Positions 18,689 to 31,345 of a stretch of 64,000 nucleotides of DNA are shown one piece after another. Source of the stretch: Arenicola marina (Eukaryota; Annelida; Polychaeta; Arenicolidae); NCBI GenBank assembly GCA_964019135.1, contig OZ025257.1, forward strand, positions 27,202,352-27,266,351, given 5' to 3'. The notes beneath the pieces were generated by a model. The model had not been told where the DNA came from. It saw nothing but the letters and a program-made list of their open reading frames with translations, and did not search any database. Within the stretch, counting starts at the first letter, position 1, and each line of letters opens with the position of its first letter. Both the position numbers and the translations under genes were made by a program.

Positions 18689-18894
18689 ACTATACCTATA
18701 CCAGAACATATATAAGCTTATACGCCCTCCCAAATAATATACACACATGTAGGTATATTATAATGGAGATATTATTTTGACGTTCGCCAGTTCCGAGCGG
18801 GTGCATCACAGCAGTCTCTGTATGGGGCTGATTGCTATAAATGGACGGATTTATTGACCTGCTCCTGTTCATAACAGCTCAAATATTTTTAACA

Positions 18895-18957
18895 ACGGTT
18901 AAGTTAAAATATGCGGCCATTAAATTTATTTAACCGTCGCATATTTTTACTTAACCG
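18895..18957. repeat. Imperfect inverted repeat, 22-bp arms
   Basis: cggttaagttaaaatatgcg faces cgcatatttttacttaaccg across about 20 bp. A second inverted pair, gcgcaagtgc/gcacttgcgc, lies at 19058-19116. Both may be foldback elements. Otherwise the PSMB5-ACTR6 spacer holds no gene. Confidence 0.6.
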
Positions 18958-19267
18958 CTCTATTCTTTGTTCAGCCATCCTGTAATTAAATGACTTAACC
19001 AGGCGCGTTTCAAGCAAATGTTTCTTGATAAGACTTAATAAGCTTCCCGACAGTTGGCGCAAGTGCTCCCAGACAACCCCGATTAGCTAGAAGCGGGTTT
19101 CCTTGGGGCACTTGCGCAAACCCCGACAGCTGCAACTGCAACATTCCTCTCTTATATTTCATCTCACACACTTACTTGTTACGATTAAGAGTGTTACAAC
19201 GTTTTAGCCATATGCATGCAAGCGTGGTTGTCATCAGTCTGTCTGCTGATATTTAATTTACTTTTGC

Positions 19268-19445
19268 AGGGGCGGATCCAGAAAATCTGGATAGGTGGGC
19301 CGGTTTCAGGGTCGGATCCAGATATGCTGGAAAAGAGAGGCCGGTTTCGGTTTTCATGTTAAATGGTATAAATTTTGGCCCTAAAAGGGGGGGCCGGGGC
19401 CGGGTCGCCCTTCCCCCTCCCCCCCCCCCCTCCCCTGGATCCGCC
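19268..19445. mobile_element. Small hAT-like non-autonomous element
   Basis: Left end aggggcggatccag and right end ctggatccgcc are inverted. The flanks acttttgc (19260-19267) and agttttgc (19446-19453) form an 8-bp target duplication with one mismatch, as expected for hAT elements. It is 178 bp with no coding capacity. A related terminus (cagtggcggatctaagg) is at 49983. Confidence 0.6.
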
Positions 19446-19710
19446 AGTTTTGCATAAGCAGAATGGTATAAATGACGGTGACAAAAATAGAATTACAAAT
19501 ACAAAATATCTTTAAATCTAGTCTTCTGGATTTCTTTACCTAGTTCATACTCATGATATCAAATATACGGTCTAATTGTTTGGTAATATCTCTGCCGGGC
19601 TGCCCCCTGTTTGCCTTGCATGACTCTTTAGTTAACTTCAGTTTAACGATGGTAAATGGAGTGCAAATGGTGTACATATCATGCTAATTATGTAAATATA
19701 TTTTTTACAT

Positions 19711-19716
19711 TTTATT
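19711..19716 (-). terminator. Candidate poly(A) signal of ACTR6
   Basis: AATAAA on the minus strand, about 320 bp past the ACTR6 stop codon. Confidence 0.4.
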
Positions 19717-20037
19717 TCCATGCTTTCTATTAAGTTATTTCAAGCATATATTGGAAAAAACAAAGTAACAAATGAACTGCAAGAGATACTTTACTTATAA
19801 AATAATAACCACATGTACATGTGAACAATAAGTGGTGATATCAATGCGGTCGCTCAATAGAACTTTGGGTGTGCTTTGGCAGCGATGATTCTGTTTTACA
19901 CAGTGGTGTGGCTGATGTCACCAGGCTTCTAAGAGGACTTGCTCCCTGGAGTCCCCCACTTCGCGTCCACTGTCTTGTCGGTCCACGTTGTCCTCGATGA
20001 CATGCTCGATGACATGATCCATTGAGCAATGAAGTCA

Positions 20038-23000
20038 CTATATGTCAAACTTATCCATACAAATGCTGTGGCCGTATTCGTTGTATTCCTCTTTGGAAAC
20101 TAGGAGGTCGGGGAACTCCGCGTCGCCAGCCACCATCGCCCCCCCTTGCCACGCGAAGGTCACCGCGCTGGAACAACCGGGGGTTAACATATTAAAGCTG
20201 CTCATACAGCTATTTTCTACCTTCACTATGATGTTCAAAAATCTTTTTCAAAGAACGTCATGGATACATTGTCTGACTGCGTGACTCAAAAACGAAATAG
20301 ATCCGTTATCATATGTTAAAAGGCAAAAAAATGGCAGCGATGTCCGAATTAACCATATGCAAGAACCGAAGTACATTATTTCGATTTAAACATATTAAAA
20401 GTTGCTTAGGCCAAATACTGCTGCAAAAGTAACTTTAAATGTCACAGGATATAATATATAATAAAATAGGCTTGATATAATAAATATCAACAGATTGATA
20501 TCATTGATATTAATCAAAAGATACATACAAATTAATAAAGATCAATATAACTTAATTATTTAAATTTGAAACCTAATTTTAAAGTTTTAATTTTCAAACT
20601 AAGCCTAAACCTTTAAAGAACAAAAAAGAAACATCAGAGGAAACGGATACATATACATGTAGTTTTATATATTCTTGTCGGCAGTTTTATGCGGTGGCCG
20701 AGCGTTATTCTCAACGATCAGTTTGAAGTGTCTACGTAAACACACACTCACTTATTGGGCAGTGTGACGTTAACATCAAACTCATCTGGCATTAAGGCAC
20801 GCACCTCCTTGTAGCTGTCGACAGAAACAAACAAGTAACATGAAATGGTTAATTTAGGCCGCTTTTGTGCACACAAACTGGAACAAAAAACCTCGCTGAA
20901 CGACGAATGCTTAAAACACGCGAAAAAAATAAGGCACCCAGACCCGAATTCGAACTCAGGACCGGTAAATAAACATGTGGCTTCTGCTAAAGGAAAAAGA
21001 ATAAATGAGTTACAGAGTTGGATATATGGAGGTTAAATAGACTTTGGTTTCGAATGTAATTTACACGTAATAATACAGGATTACATCCCAGATAGCGGAC
21101 TATTTTACAATCCCCTTTAACGCCAAATACAGGGCTGGAAGCGGTCTGACACCCGGATACTCACATTCTATCTCGGAAACCAGGGATGAGGCAGTTGCCG
21201 CCAGTCAAGATAATATTGCTGGACAGGTGTGGGTGAAGTTCTAAAAAGATGCAAACACGATTTTTTTTTAAAGATTCGAGTTTTAAACCAGGGACAACTC
21301 AAAATTCCAATGATGCGATATAACGTCCGGCTTAACAAGCAAAATCGCCAGAAAACAACACATTATGGGGCAAGAAGTTGAATGCAAAGCAATTTCGTAA
21401 TTCTGAATTCTCAAGCAACATCAAGAGGTACATATTTGTTAGGACATTTGGCACATCGCGACGCCCTGATCTAAATATAATTACCAATTAATTTTGTGAA
21501 TAAATATAACACAACGCCGTCGAAAGTGTAACACATCATCAAAATGATGGTCTATCCCTTTGATACGGTACACATTGCAAAAAGTGTACCCTGTCACGCC
21601 GAAAATAGAACACGAATATATCCGTCGGTGGTTCGTATTCTTTATTCATTAGCCTAGGTCGCCGACACACAATCGGTGTGGGGGGAGAGGGAGGGGATGG
21701 GTCAGCTTTCACTCTATGGCCTGACGCCAATAAAGCTAGGGAACACCAGGGAATAAAAAGTATCTGTATCAGGCTAGTTTTGCGAAAAGAAAACCTATAG
21801 TTTTTAGTCGCTGGACTCTGGAAGTTACCTTCAAGTGTTCGTGCCACGGCAGAACAACTTTAACTCATATTAATCTTCTGTGTTTCCACGCTTATATTAT
21901 CGAGCTGTAACGCCACAATTAGTAGAAGGGCATACTTTTTCCACTTGTTTTCGCACCTACCAATTTAACTTTTGCGAGCGAGGAAAGTGACGTCTAAGGG
22001 GAATACAAACGCATGTGCTTTTGTATTGAGACTCAAGATTCTCTCTGCTCATCGTTTGAACTCAACGAAACACACTCAACCATGAGAACAATACACGCTC
22101 TCGACCACAGATGTCCACGCATTGCATCAAACCTCACCTGTCAATCTTGTGACATAATTGGAGAATTTCGTGATATCGTGGAATAAAAAATGGAAATAAA
22201 CTCCCATTGAAACAAATTGTTCTTTGTTAATCTTCCCTAAACCAAGTTAACTCTGAGCACGACAAAATCGCGGCACCAACTCTTTTAGGAGTGCTCCGGA
22301 TGGCGTATTCTATAGTCACCGGGATTCGCATTTCAAAGGGTTACCTTCAGGAGTGCACTGGATGGCGTATTCTATAGTCTCTGGGATTCCCATTTCTTGG
22401 ATGCCAATGTCTGATGGATGCATCAAGATCTCCGGAATCGCAAATCGTTCGTTACTCACTCGGATTATCTGAAAAAAGAACGGTTTCAATCAAAACACAA
22501 TTACAGATGTAGTCAGCATCGAAACATAAATGGTATGATGGTTGCGATTGTAATGTATGGGCATGAATAGTTTAACATTACGACACCACGTGACCAGCGT
22601 TCACTTTACACCTGCTCCATACACCACGTCACCTGACCATCGTTCACTTTACACCTGTTCCATACACCACGCGACCAGCGTTCACTTCACACCTGTTCCA
22701 AACACCCCGTGACTAGCGTTCACTTCACACCTGTTTCATGCACCACGTGACTAGCGTTCACTTCACACCTGTTCCATACACTACGTGACCAGCGTTCACT
22801 TCACACCTGTTCCATACACCACGCGACCAGCGTTCACTTCACACGTGTTTCATGCACCTCGTGACCAGCGTCCACTTCACACCTGTTCCGCACACGTGAC
22901 CAACGTTCACTTCACACCTGTTCCATGCTCCACGTGACCAGCGTTCACTTTATACCTGTTCCATGCACCAAGTGACCAGCGTTCACTTTTTACCTGTTCC

Positions 23001-26000
23001 ATACACCACGTGACCAGAGTTCACTTTACACCTGTTCCATACACCACGTTCCTAGCGTTCACTTCACAACTGTTCCATGCACCACGTGACCAGCGTTCGC
23101 TTTACGCCTGTTCAATATATTACCTGACCAGCGTTAACTTTACACCTGTTAAATACATAAAGTGACCAGCGTTCACTTTATACCTGTTCCATGCACCACG
23201 GGACTAGCGTTCACTTCACACCTGATCAATACACCACGTGACCAGCGTTCACTTTATACCTGTTCCATGCAAAACGGGACTAGCGTTCACTTTACACCTG
23301 TTCCATGCATCACGTGACCAGCGTTCACATTACACCTGTTCCATGCATCACGTGACCAGCGTTCACTTTACACCTGTTCCATGCATCACGTGACCAGCGT
23401 TCACATTACACCTGTTCCATGCATCACGTGACCAGCGTTCACTTTACACCTGTTCCATGCATCACGTGACCAGCGTTCACATTACACCTGTTCCATGCAT
23501 CACGTGACCAGCGTTTACTTTACACCTGTTCCATGCATCACGTGACCAGCGTTCACTTTACACCTGTTCCTTAGACCACGTGACCAGCATTCACTTCACA
23601 CCTGTTCAGAGCCTTGGGCTTTGCCAGTAGTCTCCCCCAGAGGGCGCATATGTCCCCTCTTAATGTGAGTGTAGTCGGGTAAGACGTAGTCCCGCACAAT
23701 AGTGTTTTCTTTGCCCTTGAGTCTGCAAAAGCGAAAAAATGTCACTGTATTATTTATTATTAGCGTTTTATTGAAAAAAATACGGTAACAGCATGTTGAT
23801 CATCCAAACGCGTTATACGCACACTAAGGTATGGACGATTTGAGGAGGGCTATAGTAAAAACAGATTTTTAAAATCTGACCTTGAAGTTTGCCAACAAAG
23901 CAGCCTTGAGATTCAAGGCAAAACACATACCCCCCACGTCCTCACCCGCTGATAGCCCAACAGTCCGTCCCTAATATCCCGTTTTGTGAGAAAACTGAGG
24001 ATAAACATACTTAGCTAGCTCCATGTCCTTCACAAAGTCTTGAGAGACGAAGGAGACATCCTCCTTTGCTTGATTCATCACGTACGTCTCATCCATCACC
24101 ATCAGCTGACTGAGAAACAAAGGCATGCCAGCCGAAATAAGTCAAGAGGTCACTCAGGCATGAGAATGGGGTAATTGGTCACTTTTGGCACCTGTTTAAG
24201 GGTAAATGCCATGCCATGCATGTTAGAGAACTGTTCTGTCAATTAGCATATTAAAATTGTTAATTTCAGAATGAAAGTGAAACATCGATTTTTTATGCTA
24301 AAAAGAACGATTTTCATACTTCGATCGGAACACGGTGACCATTCTATAGATATACGAAAGGAACTACTAATTCTAGACATTGTAAACACTACATAGCATA
24401 ACAATAAATCAAATTAAATAATTGTGTTGTGTAATTTTTTTTAATTTTTGCTACTTTCTAAAATGTTATAGCTGACAAAATATGCAGAACATTACCGATA
24501 GGAGATAACTTCTTTGAGGTGATTGCTTAGAATCTTGCCCCCAACACTGATTCTGTAAGAGAAAAGCATGGCTGTATTTAAACATTAGGCAAAACATTTG
24601 ATAATTAAATTATTTCCATTATATGTTGGTGGGTTTTGTCTGACATAGTGGATAATGCATGAAGATATTCTGCCGGGCAAACCTCATTTGAAGTTCGTCA
24701 AAGTTTCAAGTCACAGTATTTAAGTTTGTTTTGACGTTAATATGTCGGACAGTTGCCATAGTGTTCATCCCATACACTTGACATAGTGCTGAAGCCGACT
24801 ATTCGTGGGAAAGTGTCTTTCTTGTGTACAACGTCATCACAATTCTGGCACCGCAGCCGTTTTGGCCGTGGCGCACACTTTCCCACACGGTATGCACCAG
24901 TTTGTCTAAAAAAGTAGTTTAACGACATGTCAATTGCTACTTATAGCATACAATATACTGGTATATTTACACCATAAGAACCAAAAGACTATTATTTTCA
25001 TTCAAAAGCTCCTAAAACGTATATGACGGAAAATATTGTTGTTTGAGTAAGTTGGCTACACTGCAAAATAAATAATTCGTGCCTTTTGATTCCTTCCGAG
25101 ATCTTTTTTCCTTTGTAGTATGGAACGATGTGTGTGAATGAGTAACCAGAGTCCACGACGAGACAGCAGACAGGATCTCCAGTCTCCTTAGTGTACTTGT
25201 GTTGGCTCAGCATGCCCGCTGTAAGAGGTAAAGTAAAGTAATACGATGAAAATGCAAATAGCATACATTGATAACTCAACTTGAGTATGAAAGACAGTGA
25301 AAAAACAGAATGCTTTAAATTTTAACTGGGGCATACTGGGACTGTGGTGAGATGGATGAAGCCTAGGCTCCCAGGATACTGTATGAAGTCACATTAAGAT
25401 GTCATACTTATATTTACCATGTACATTAACTATGTTACACACCTGATATGGACCTAGCTAATTGATATCGACCTAGCTAATAGATATCATCAAGTTAATT
25501 ATGGACATTATATTCACACATTAAGTATTTAGTGAATATTATGAATGAATATGAGTAGCACACGAGACTTACCATTACATCTCAGCAGAGATTGAAATTG
25601 ATACTCTTCAAAGAGAACTTCATTCATAGCCTCTTGAATGGATGTGAAGTTAAAGTAGGGTTCTGTTATCACAAGGCTAGTTTCATCAAATTCTACCTGG
25701 AGAGACATATGCAAAAACAGAATGATTAAATAAGGTAATTACAAAGCATCAGCTAATCTACAGTTCAGCCCACAAAACATACCAATCCTCTTGCGACACC
25801 GCCAATGATAATTATAGTTTTTACACCATTTGTGATGCTATAAAACCACATCACTCATTCTTCATAAAGGCATGCTGTGGTGCCAATATTTGATGTCAAA
25901 TGACACAAATATGCAGTACTTTCACTGCTTATACCACAATTTTCCATATACGTTATGATTTTCACAAAAGTTTGTTCTCATTTTTTCGACACATTATGTG

Positions 26001-28590
26001 GCTGTGTGAATGTTAACTCTGTAAGGAACAAAACGCCAGCGATGATTAGGACATAGTATATAAGAAACCCAGATTTATCAACACATAATGCACCGATTCA
26101 CGCAAATAGTGACCAAACCACTTTATTTATTTCATACAATAAGTGCATTCTTCTTGACTAAGAATTTAAGTACTGGTGCATCATTTTCATTTGAAACAAC
26201 TTTTCTGTGGAAAAATGATGCTGTATGAATAACTGCAATCCACATTAATACACTGAGTATGCTGTTATAGAATTAGGGGATTTGTCTAGTTTCAAATGCA
26301 GCAATATGCTCTCATTATCATGCAGCCTTAAGCAAACTGAACATGTGATTGAGCATCCATTCCACCTCACTCACCTTCATACAGTCTTTGCCAAATAGAT
26401 GATCCCAAACTTGTCTCTCAATATCCCAATTCACCAAATAACCCTATAAAATACAGAAAAAAATGTAACAGTAAAACAATGATTATTGTTGTTACCTTCC
26501 AATGGAACTTGAAGCAACAAATTCCAGACAATCATTCAAGTAAATGCTATTTATAACCAAGTAAGAAATGATGTTAGCAAATCAATATACAGTATATCAT
26601 TTCTCAAAAATACATATTTGCTGTAGGATATCAATTAAGATAAATAAAACATATGAAATCCAGCACAGGTAGCTAATATAGAACATAAGCTATAGCTTAC
26701 CTTTTGAAAGGCTAAGAGATAATAGAGACCAGAAAGATCTTTACAGTCATCTATTTGATCTCCAATGAAGATTCTATTCCTGACATTCTTTGCTTTTATA
26801 ACAGAGTTTGGTATCAATCTGTAAAAGCAATGAAACAAATTGTATTGTAAAAGGTGAAAATAGAAAGGTAATTTTAAATTGAACAGACTTTTCTGTAATA
26901 GCCATAACAAGAAGAGGCCTTAGAAGATCAGTGAGTTTCTGAAGTGCTGCAAAACTGTGATGACAGGGGTGATGGGGACACACTGTAGGGACAGCAATTA
27001 AACCTGGTCATGCTGATAATGTATCCCAATAATTTCGCAGAAGGATGTAAAAATCTCAATACAGGTGGGACATTGCTGCATGAGCTTCTTTTAAGAAATT
27101 AACATAGGGGATAGCTGGCAGATGGCAGAGCCAGATAGATGGATGTGGATTCAGGCAAACTCTACTGCTGGCACAACACAAAGAGTTGGTCCCTTTTGGA
27201 TTGTATTGCAGAATTACCAATCAATATTTGTCAAGCATTAAGTAAGAAATATTAAATACTAATTTAGTTTTATAGATATTGAGATCCTAAATGGGTGAAA
27301 AGCAGGCATGATCAGCAAACTATGGCAAACATGCGGTTTTCTAGTTTTCTGCGCCAAGTGACTACTGCAGAAGTTTTTGACTGAGGGATGGGTCAGTTTA
27401 GTGCATATACAGTGTCAGGAGGGGTATGAATTACTGTGATCAATATTTTGGAAAAGAAGATTATATTGTCCAATTGATGAAATAAAATATGGCATCATAT
27501 ACATATACCCAGATTAATACATACCTATATTACGATACTTACAATACAGGTCATAATACAGTAAATAGCAATTCTAAATTCTTCATTTGCAATTTAGTTT
27601 AGCATTGGTAAAGGGTTTCAGGCTCACAAGAAGGTCAATTTCCTCTTAATCACCATTAGTACTCAAAACTTAATAAGTATACTCAAACTTAATCCACCTT
27701 TCATAGCCACTACAGTACAGTTGTTATTCCACAACCTCCCTATTATTTCATTTTAACTAATTTACTCAGGCATGGAATTTAGTATAGCAGGAGATGTCAT
27801 GACTGTTATCATGTAAGCAACTCCACCACCACTGGCGGGGGGGGTAAGTCAGGTTCCCAGATCAAAATACAGGTCTTTATTCACATATCATGATGAATTA
27901 AAAGAAGAACTTCTCGCATATAAGTGAAGGGCAAATACAATATACTAAATCAATGATTTCCTGATTCACGTTTATTTAATATGTAAATTCCCAGTTCACG
28001 ATTAATGACAATACTTGATCACGGCTATCAGCTAAACCCCATTCCCAATTCACGACGAATTATTTTCTGCAATCGCAGTTCACGTTAAATTTAAAATCCC
28101 ATTAACGATGAACGGAAATATCTCTTGCCACCCCCCCCACCACCACTATCTTCCGGCCCCCCCAGCACATGTATACCAACACTAGCAGTTTAACACATGA
28201 TTATGATTTGAGTGTGAGAAGTGAACAAGAGACCAAATTAAAAGATGGCCTTTACCTAAGTACCAGTTAAATTTCTAGTAAGAATATATCGGTAGGATGA
28301 CACTTTATACTTGATGATAATTGTATCAATACAGAATTGTAGGCGCCAGCCCGTGGCATTGGATTGCCGTCCTGCCGAGTGCTGTTCACACACACAAAAA
28401 ACCCATGAACATGTAAGCTTAGTTACGATTATCAGTTAACGATCTCGCAAGAGTTATGCCCTAGCACATAATATATCTCCTATCATTTTGACTATGTTTC
28501 TCAAGTCGAATAAACATACTTTGGTGGAGTGGCATTAAAATAACCTATTTTGGCGGTATAACCACCGTTGTCGAGCACAAGCACCGCCAT
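20038..28590 (-). CDS. ACTR6: Actin-related protein 6
   Basis: Arp6 is a nuclear actin-fold subunit of the SRCAP/SWR1 remodeller, which deposits histone H2A.Z. Twelve coding exons: 28520-28590, 26701-26818, 26375-26443, 25573-25696, 25083-25218, 24496-24552, 24011-24109, 23602-23722, 22345-22468, 21165-21240, 20752-20814, 20038-20167. They join to 395 residues (human 396). Marks: the start MAVLVLDNGGYTAKIGY with the actin phosphate loop, TEPYFNFTSIQEAMNEVLFE, VDSGYSFTHIVPYYKGK, VMDETYVMNQAKEDV, HPSDIGIQEMGIPE, LTGGNCLIPGFRDR and GHSICMDKFDI at the end. Intron 5 uses a GC donor (AAAAG|GC). Intron 8 begins with a minisatellite that repeats the donor. The promoter and first exon are duplicated upstream, so a second start at 29517 is possible. 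The residue after GY is F here and S in the upstream copy; the family has S. Confidence 0.95.
20930..20990 (-). repeat. tRNA-like (SINE-type) remnant
   Basis: Read on the minus strand, gtcctgagttcgaattcggg resembles a tRNA T-arm with a pol III B box (GTTCGAATTC). No full cloverleaf was found. It lies in ACTR6 intron 10. Confidence 0.35.
22289..22396. repeat. Two-copy duplication of the 3' end of ACTR6 exon 9
   Basis: 22350-22396 (exonic) and 22289-22335 (intronic) share ggatggcgtattctatagtc and gcatttc/ccatttc, offset 61 bp. The duplicated unit spans the exon-intron junction. The donor GTAACC follows the exonic copy; the intronic copy has lost it. Confidence 0.8.
22584..23607. repeat. 38-bp minisatellite spanning the ACTR6 exon 8 splice donor
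   Basis: About 27 copies of a unit that reads, on the coding strand, GGAACAG|GTGTGAAGTG followed by aacgctggtcacgtg. The first unit overlaps the last six bases of exon 8 (23602-23607, GAACAG) and supplies the real donor. Each later copy therefore contains another CAG|GTGTGA or CAG|GTGTAA. The array fills most of the 1133-bp intron 8 and stops about 115 bp before exon 9. Confidence 0.9.
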
Positions 28591-30168
28591 GATGCAAACT
28601 CGAGTGATGTTTGCATACACCGCCGCATGGTGTCGCTGCGCGAATTGCATTTGAGCTGCCTAAGCTGGTGCCGCCGGTCAAAGGGCCTTCTCGACTCAGT
28701 GACTCCATTTTCGGGAAGATAAAAAAAACGGGATTTGAGTTGTGGCGAGGGGAGGGGGGGGGGCACTTCATTGGGCGCTGGGTTCCCATGCCAGACTAAA
28801 AACACGCGGAAAAGGCCCCTTACGTTTTGCTGGCGCAATACGCGGTCCGTGCGGACAACAAAACGGGTACTTTTTTTTTTTAATCATCCAGCTGGATGGC
28901 AGTATTTGTAATTTGACTAGATCCTATAGAAGCTAAATGTGTTTTAGCCGGGAGATATGCATAAGCATATAGTACCCCTCCAAGGACCTACCCTGTATAC
29001 GAATATCAAGGGTTACGAACTAATCAGGTAAGTTTTGGTACACGCCGTGGCTCGGACTTGAACCACCGACCTCTCGCATATTCCCTGAGGACGTTCGGAG
29101 CGAAACGGCAAACGCGATGCGCCGCCAAAGTTATAATCTCATTGGCGCAAGTTTTTTGGTCTATATATGTCGCACCGGACCGGTACCGAGATACTAAACT
29201 CCCGCCAGTTTGCACAGAGGACGTCATCGCTTTTGGGAGTAGAGATAGCCCAAAAACTGGGACGATGATATGACATTAGTTTTTCATTGGCTTGCCGTTC
29301 TGCCGAGTGACGTTCACACACAAAAAAACCCATGAACATGTAAGCTTAGTTACGATTATCAGTTAACGATCTCGCAAGAGTTATGCCCTAGCACATAATA
29401 TATCTCCTATCATTTTGACTATGTTTCTCAAGTCGAATAAACACACTTTGATGGAGTGGCATTAGAATAACCTATTTTGGCGGTATAACCACCGTTGTCG
29501 AGCACAAGCACCGCCATGATGCAAACTCGAGTGATGTTTGCATACACCGCCGCATGGTGTCGCAGCGCGAATTGCATTTGAGCTGCCTAAGCTGGTGCCG
29601 CCGGTCAAAGGGCCTTCTCGACTCAGTGACTCCATTTTCGGGAAGATAAAAAAAACGGGATTTGAGTTGTGGCGAGGGGAGGGGGGGGGGGGAGGCACTT
29701 CATTGGGCGCTGGGTTCCCATGCCAGACTAAAAACACGCGGAAAAGGCCCCTTACGTTTTGCTGGCGCAATACGCGGTCCGTGCGGACAACAAAAAGGGT
29801 ACTTTGTTTTTTTAATCATCCAGCTGGATGGCAGTATTTGTAATTTGACTAGATCCTATATAAGCTAAATGTGTTTTAGCCGGGAGATATGCATAGGCAT
29901 ATAGTACCCCTCCAAGGACTTACCCTGTATACGAATATCAAGGGTTACGAACTGATCAGGTAAGTTTTGGTACACGCCGTGGCTCGCGGACGAACCACCG
30001 ACCTCTCGCATTCCAGGACGTTCGGAGCAAAACGGCAAACGCGATGCGCCGCCAAAGTTATAATCTCATTGGCCCAATTTTTTTTGTCTATATATGTCGC
30101 ACAGAGGACGGCACCGCTTTTGGGAGTAGAGCCAGCCCAAAAACTGGGAAGATGATAGGACATTAATT
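28358..30168. repeat. Tandem duplication of about 927 bp covering ACTR6 promoter and exon 1
   Basis: Copy A is about 28358-29285 and copy B about 29286-30168. The offset is 927 bp through exon 1 and falls to about 887 bp at the far end through deletions in B. Each copy holds about 160 bp of intron 1, exon 1 and about 650 bp of upstream sequence. Identity is high by eye. In copy A the upstream part carries, on the minus strand, ggtggttcaagtccgagcc, a good pol III B box; in B this is mutated. Confidence 0.88.
29447..29517 (-). CDS. ACTR6: Alternative (duplicated) first exon of ACTR6
   Basis: This copy encodes 23 codons plus two bases, exactly like 28520-28590. The ATG, the MAVLVLDNGGYTAKIGY stretch and the splice phase are intact; the donor is GTGTGT instead of GTATGT. 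It differs at two residues (S for F after GY, and S for P before the terminal Lys codon). Splicing it to exon 2 would skip copy A and give a full Arp6. Its Ser agrees with the family, so this may be the ancestral exon. The duplication may also be an assembly artefact of two haplotypes. Confidence 0.7.
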
Positions 30169-30180
30169 TTGCAGGGTTGA

Positions 30181-30620
30181 TTAGAGTGCGAGGAGCAATG
30201 CCATGTATATTTCGCGCACAGACCTGGGGTGCGTCCCGTGTGGTTGCCGACCGCGGTCGCACGCCACACGGTACGACATATAAGGATTTGAACTTGACGG
30301 ATTGGTCAAAGATGCGAACAATTTCAAAGAGAAAGTGGGGTATGGTTCGCCGCGAGTGAGAGCAGTCCCGCATGATAATATTCAAATCTGGGCGCAGATT
30401 CATCTGTATTAAGTGGGGGACAACCCGTCAGCATCGATTCAAGATTATTGTCCTCTATTTCTCAATATTGTTTTGTGCTGCTATTTCCAAATTAGAGCTA
30501 GTTATTCAGTGGATATACCAGCAACTAATGAAAATAGTTCGTTGTGACCAATGTCCTGCCATAGAGAGTGCAGAGTGACCAAAATTGTACGCGGCGGTCG
30601 ACCGTGAGGCGAAACTCGGC
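30181..30620 (+). repeat. Interspersed repeat family C, copy 1
   Basis: Matches 37320-37740 over about 430 bp with many small differences. Shared blocks include ggattggtcaa, gtggggtatggttcgccgcga, ccgcatgataatatt, gtgctgctatttccaaa, gaaaatagttcg/gaaatagttcg and gcggcggtcga. No protein is recognised in either copy. Confidence 0.8.
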
Positions 30621-30974
30621 CCTGGTCTCGCAAAGTGCGTGAGGAGTTTATCCGGGTGTCACAAAAAAGGCGGCACGAAGTGCATTTTGTGTAAGAAATT
30701 GCTTTGATGGCATATTGTATGCGTTTGTCAAGCGGAGAAAATAACCAACTTTTCCATGTATATTCAGTTTCCTTTTCGCGGGCTATGACACTAATACGGA
30801 TGATTAATGAACATTATACTCTTCCAAGTTTTGTCTTTTCGAACACACAATGAAAATTATTTCACCGATCATAAGTTTCTGAAGACCGAAACTATGTCGC
30901 GACAAGTAACCTACCGTAACTAGCGGGGAGATAAAGAACGCCACAACAGTGTAGGTTTCATCGTCAACATAACA

Positions 30975-30980
30975 TTTATT
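30975..30980 (-). terminator. Candidate poly(A) signal of CLYBL
   Basis: AATAAA on the minus strand, about 370 bp past the CLYBL stop codon. Confidence 0.35.
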
Positions 30981-31345
30981 TACACACTTCCACCAACTCC
31001 AAATGAAGCGAAACGTCCAGCGATTTTTACATAACACAATGATACATGCAGCGACATAATATTATTGGTCGAAGAAACCCTACATAAGCAAGTCTGGACA
31101 AATTTCCGACTGTCTCATGCTATATATGGCACTATCATCTATGAGAGCGGTTACGAACCAACCTTTCACTTTCCCTCACACGCGTTGTCTACGATTGCAA
31201 ATGAAATGAAGATGAAGAAGGTTTTCACTCCAGGCCCATCTCCCTGGCCCGGTATATCAGTGCAGTAAGGTCCACATGGAAGTTTAATTTCCCTATAACA
31301 CGGCAGGAGGCTAGTTACAAGTCAATGCGGTGAACTCTCGTCAGG

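Noticed and set aside
24737-24928. 63-codon Cys-rich frame in ACTR6 intron 5
   Set aside because: No family recognised, no splice logic, and length within chance.
29040-29160. tRNA gene on the minus strand
   Set aside because: It has a good B box (ggttcaagtcc) but no convincing A box, acceptor stem or anticodon arm, and the second copy has a mutated B box; at most a tRNA-derived repeat.
28535-29843. Frames of about 100 codons on both strands near the ACTR6 start
   Set aside because: They are present in both duplicated copies only because the sequence is duplicated; they overlap exon 1 and the promoter out of frame.
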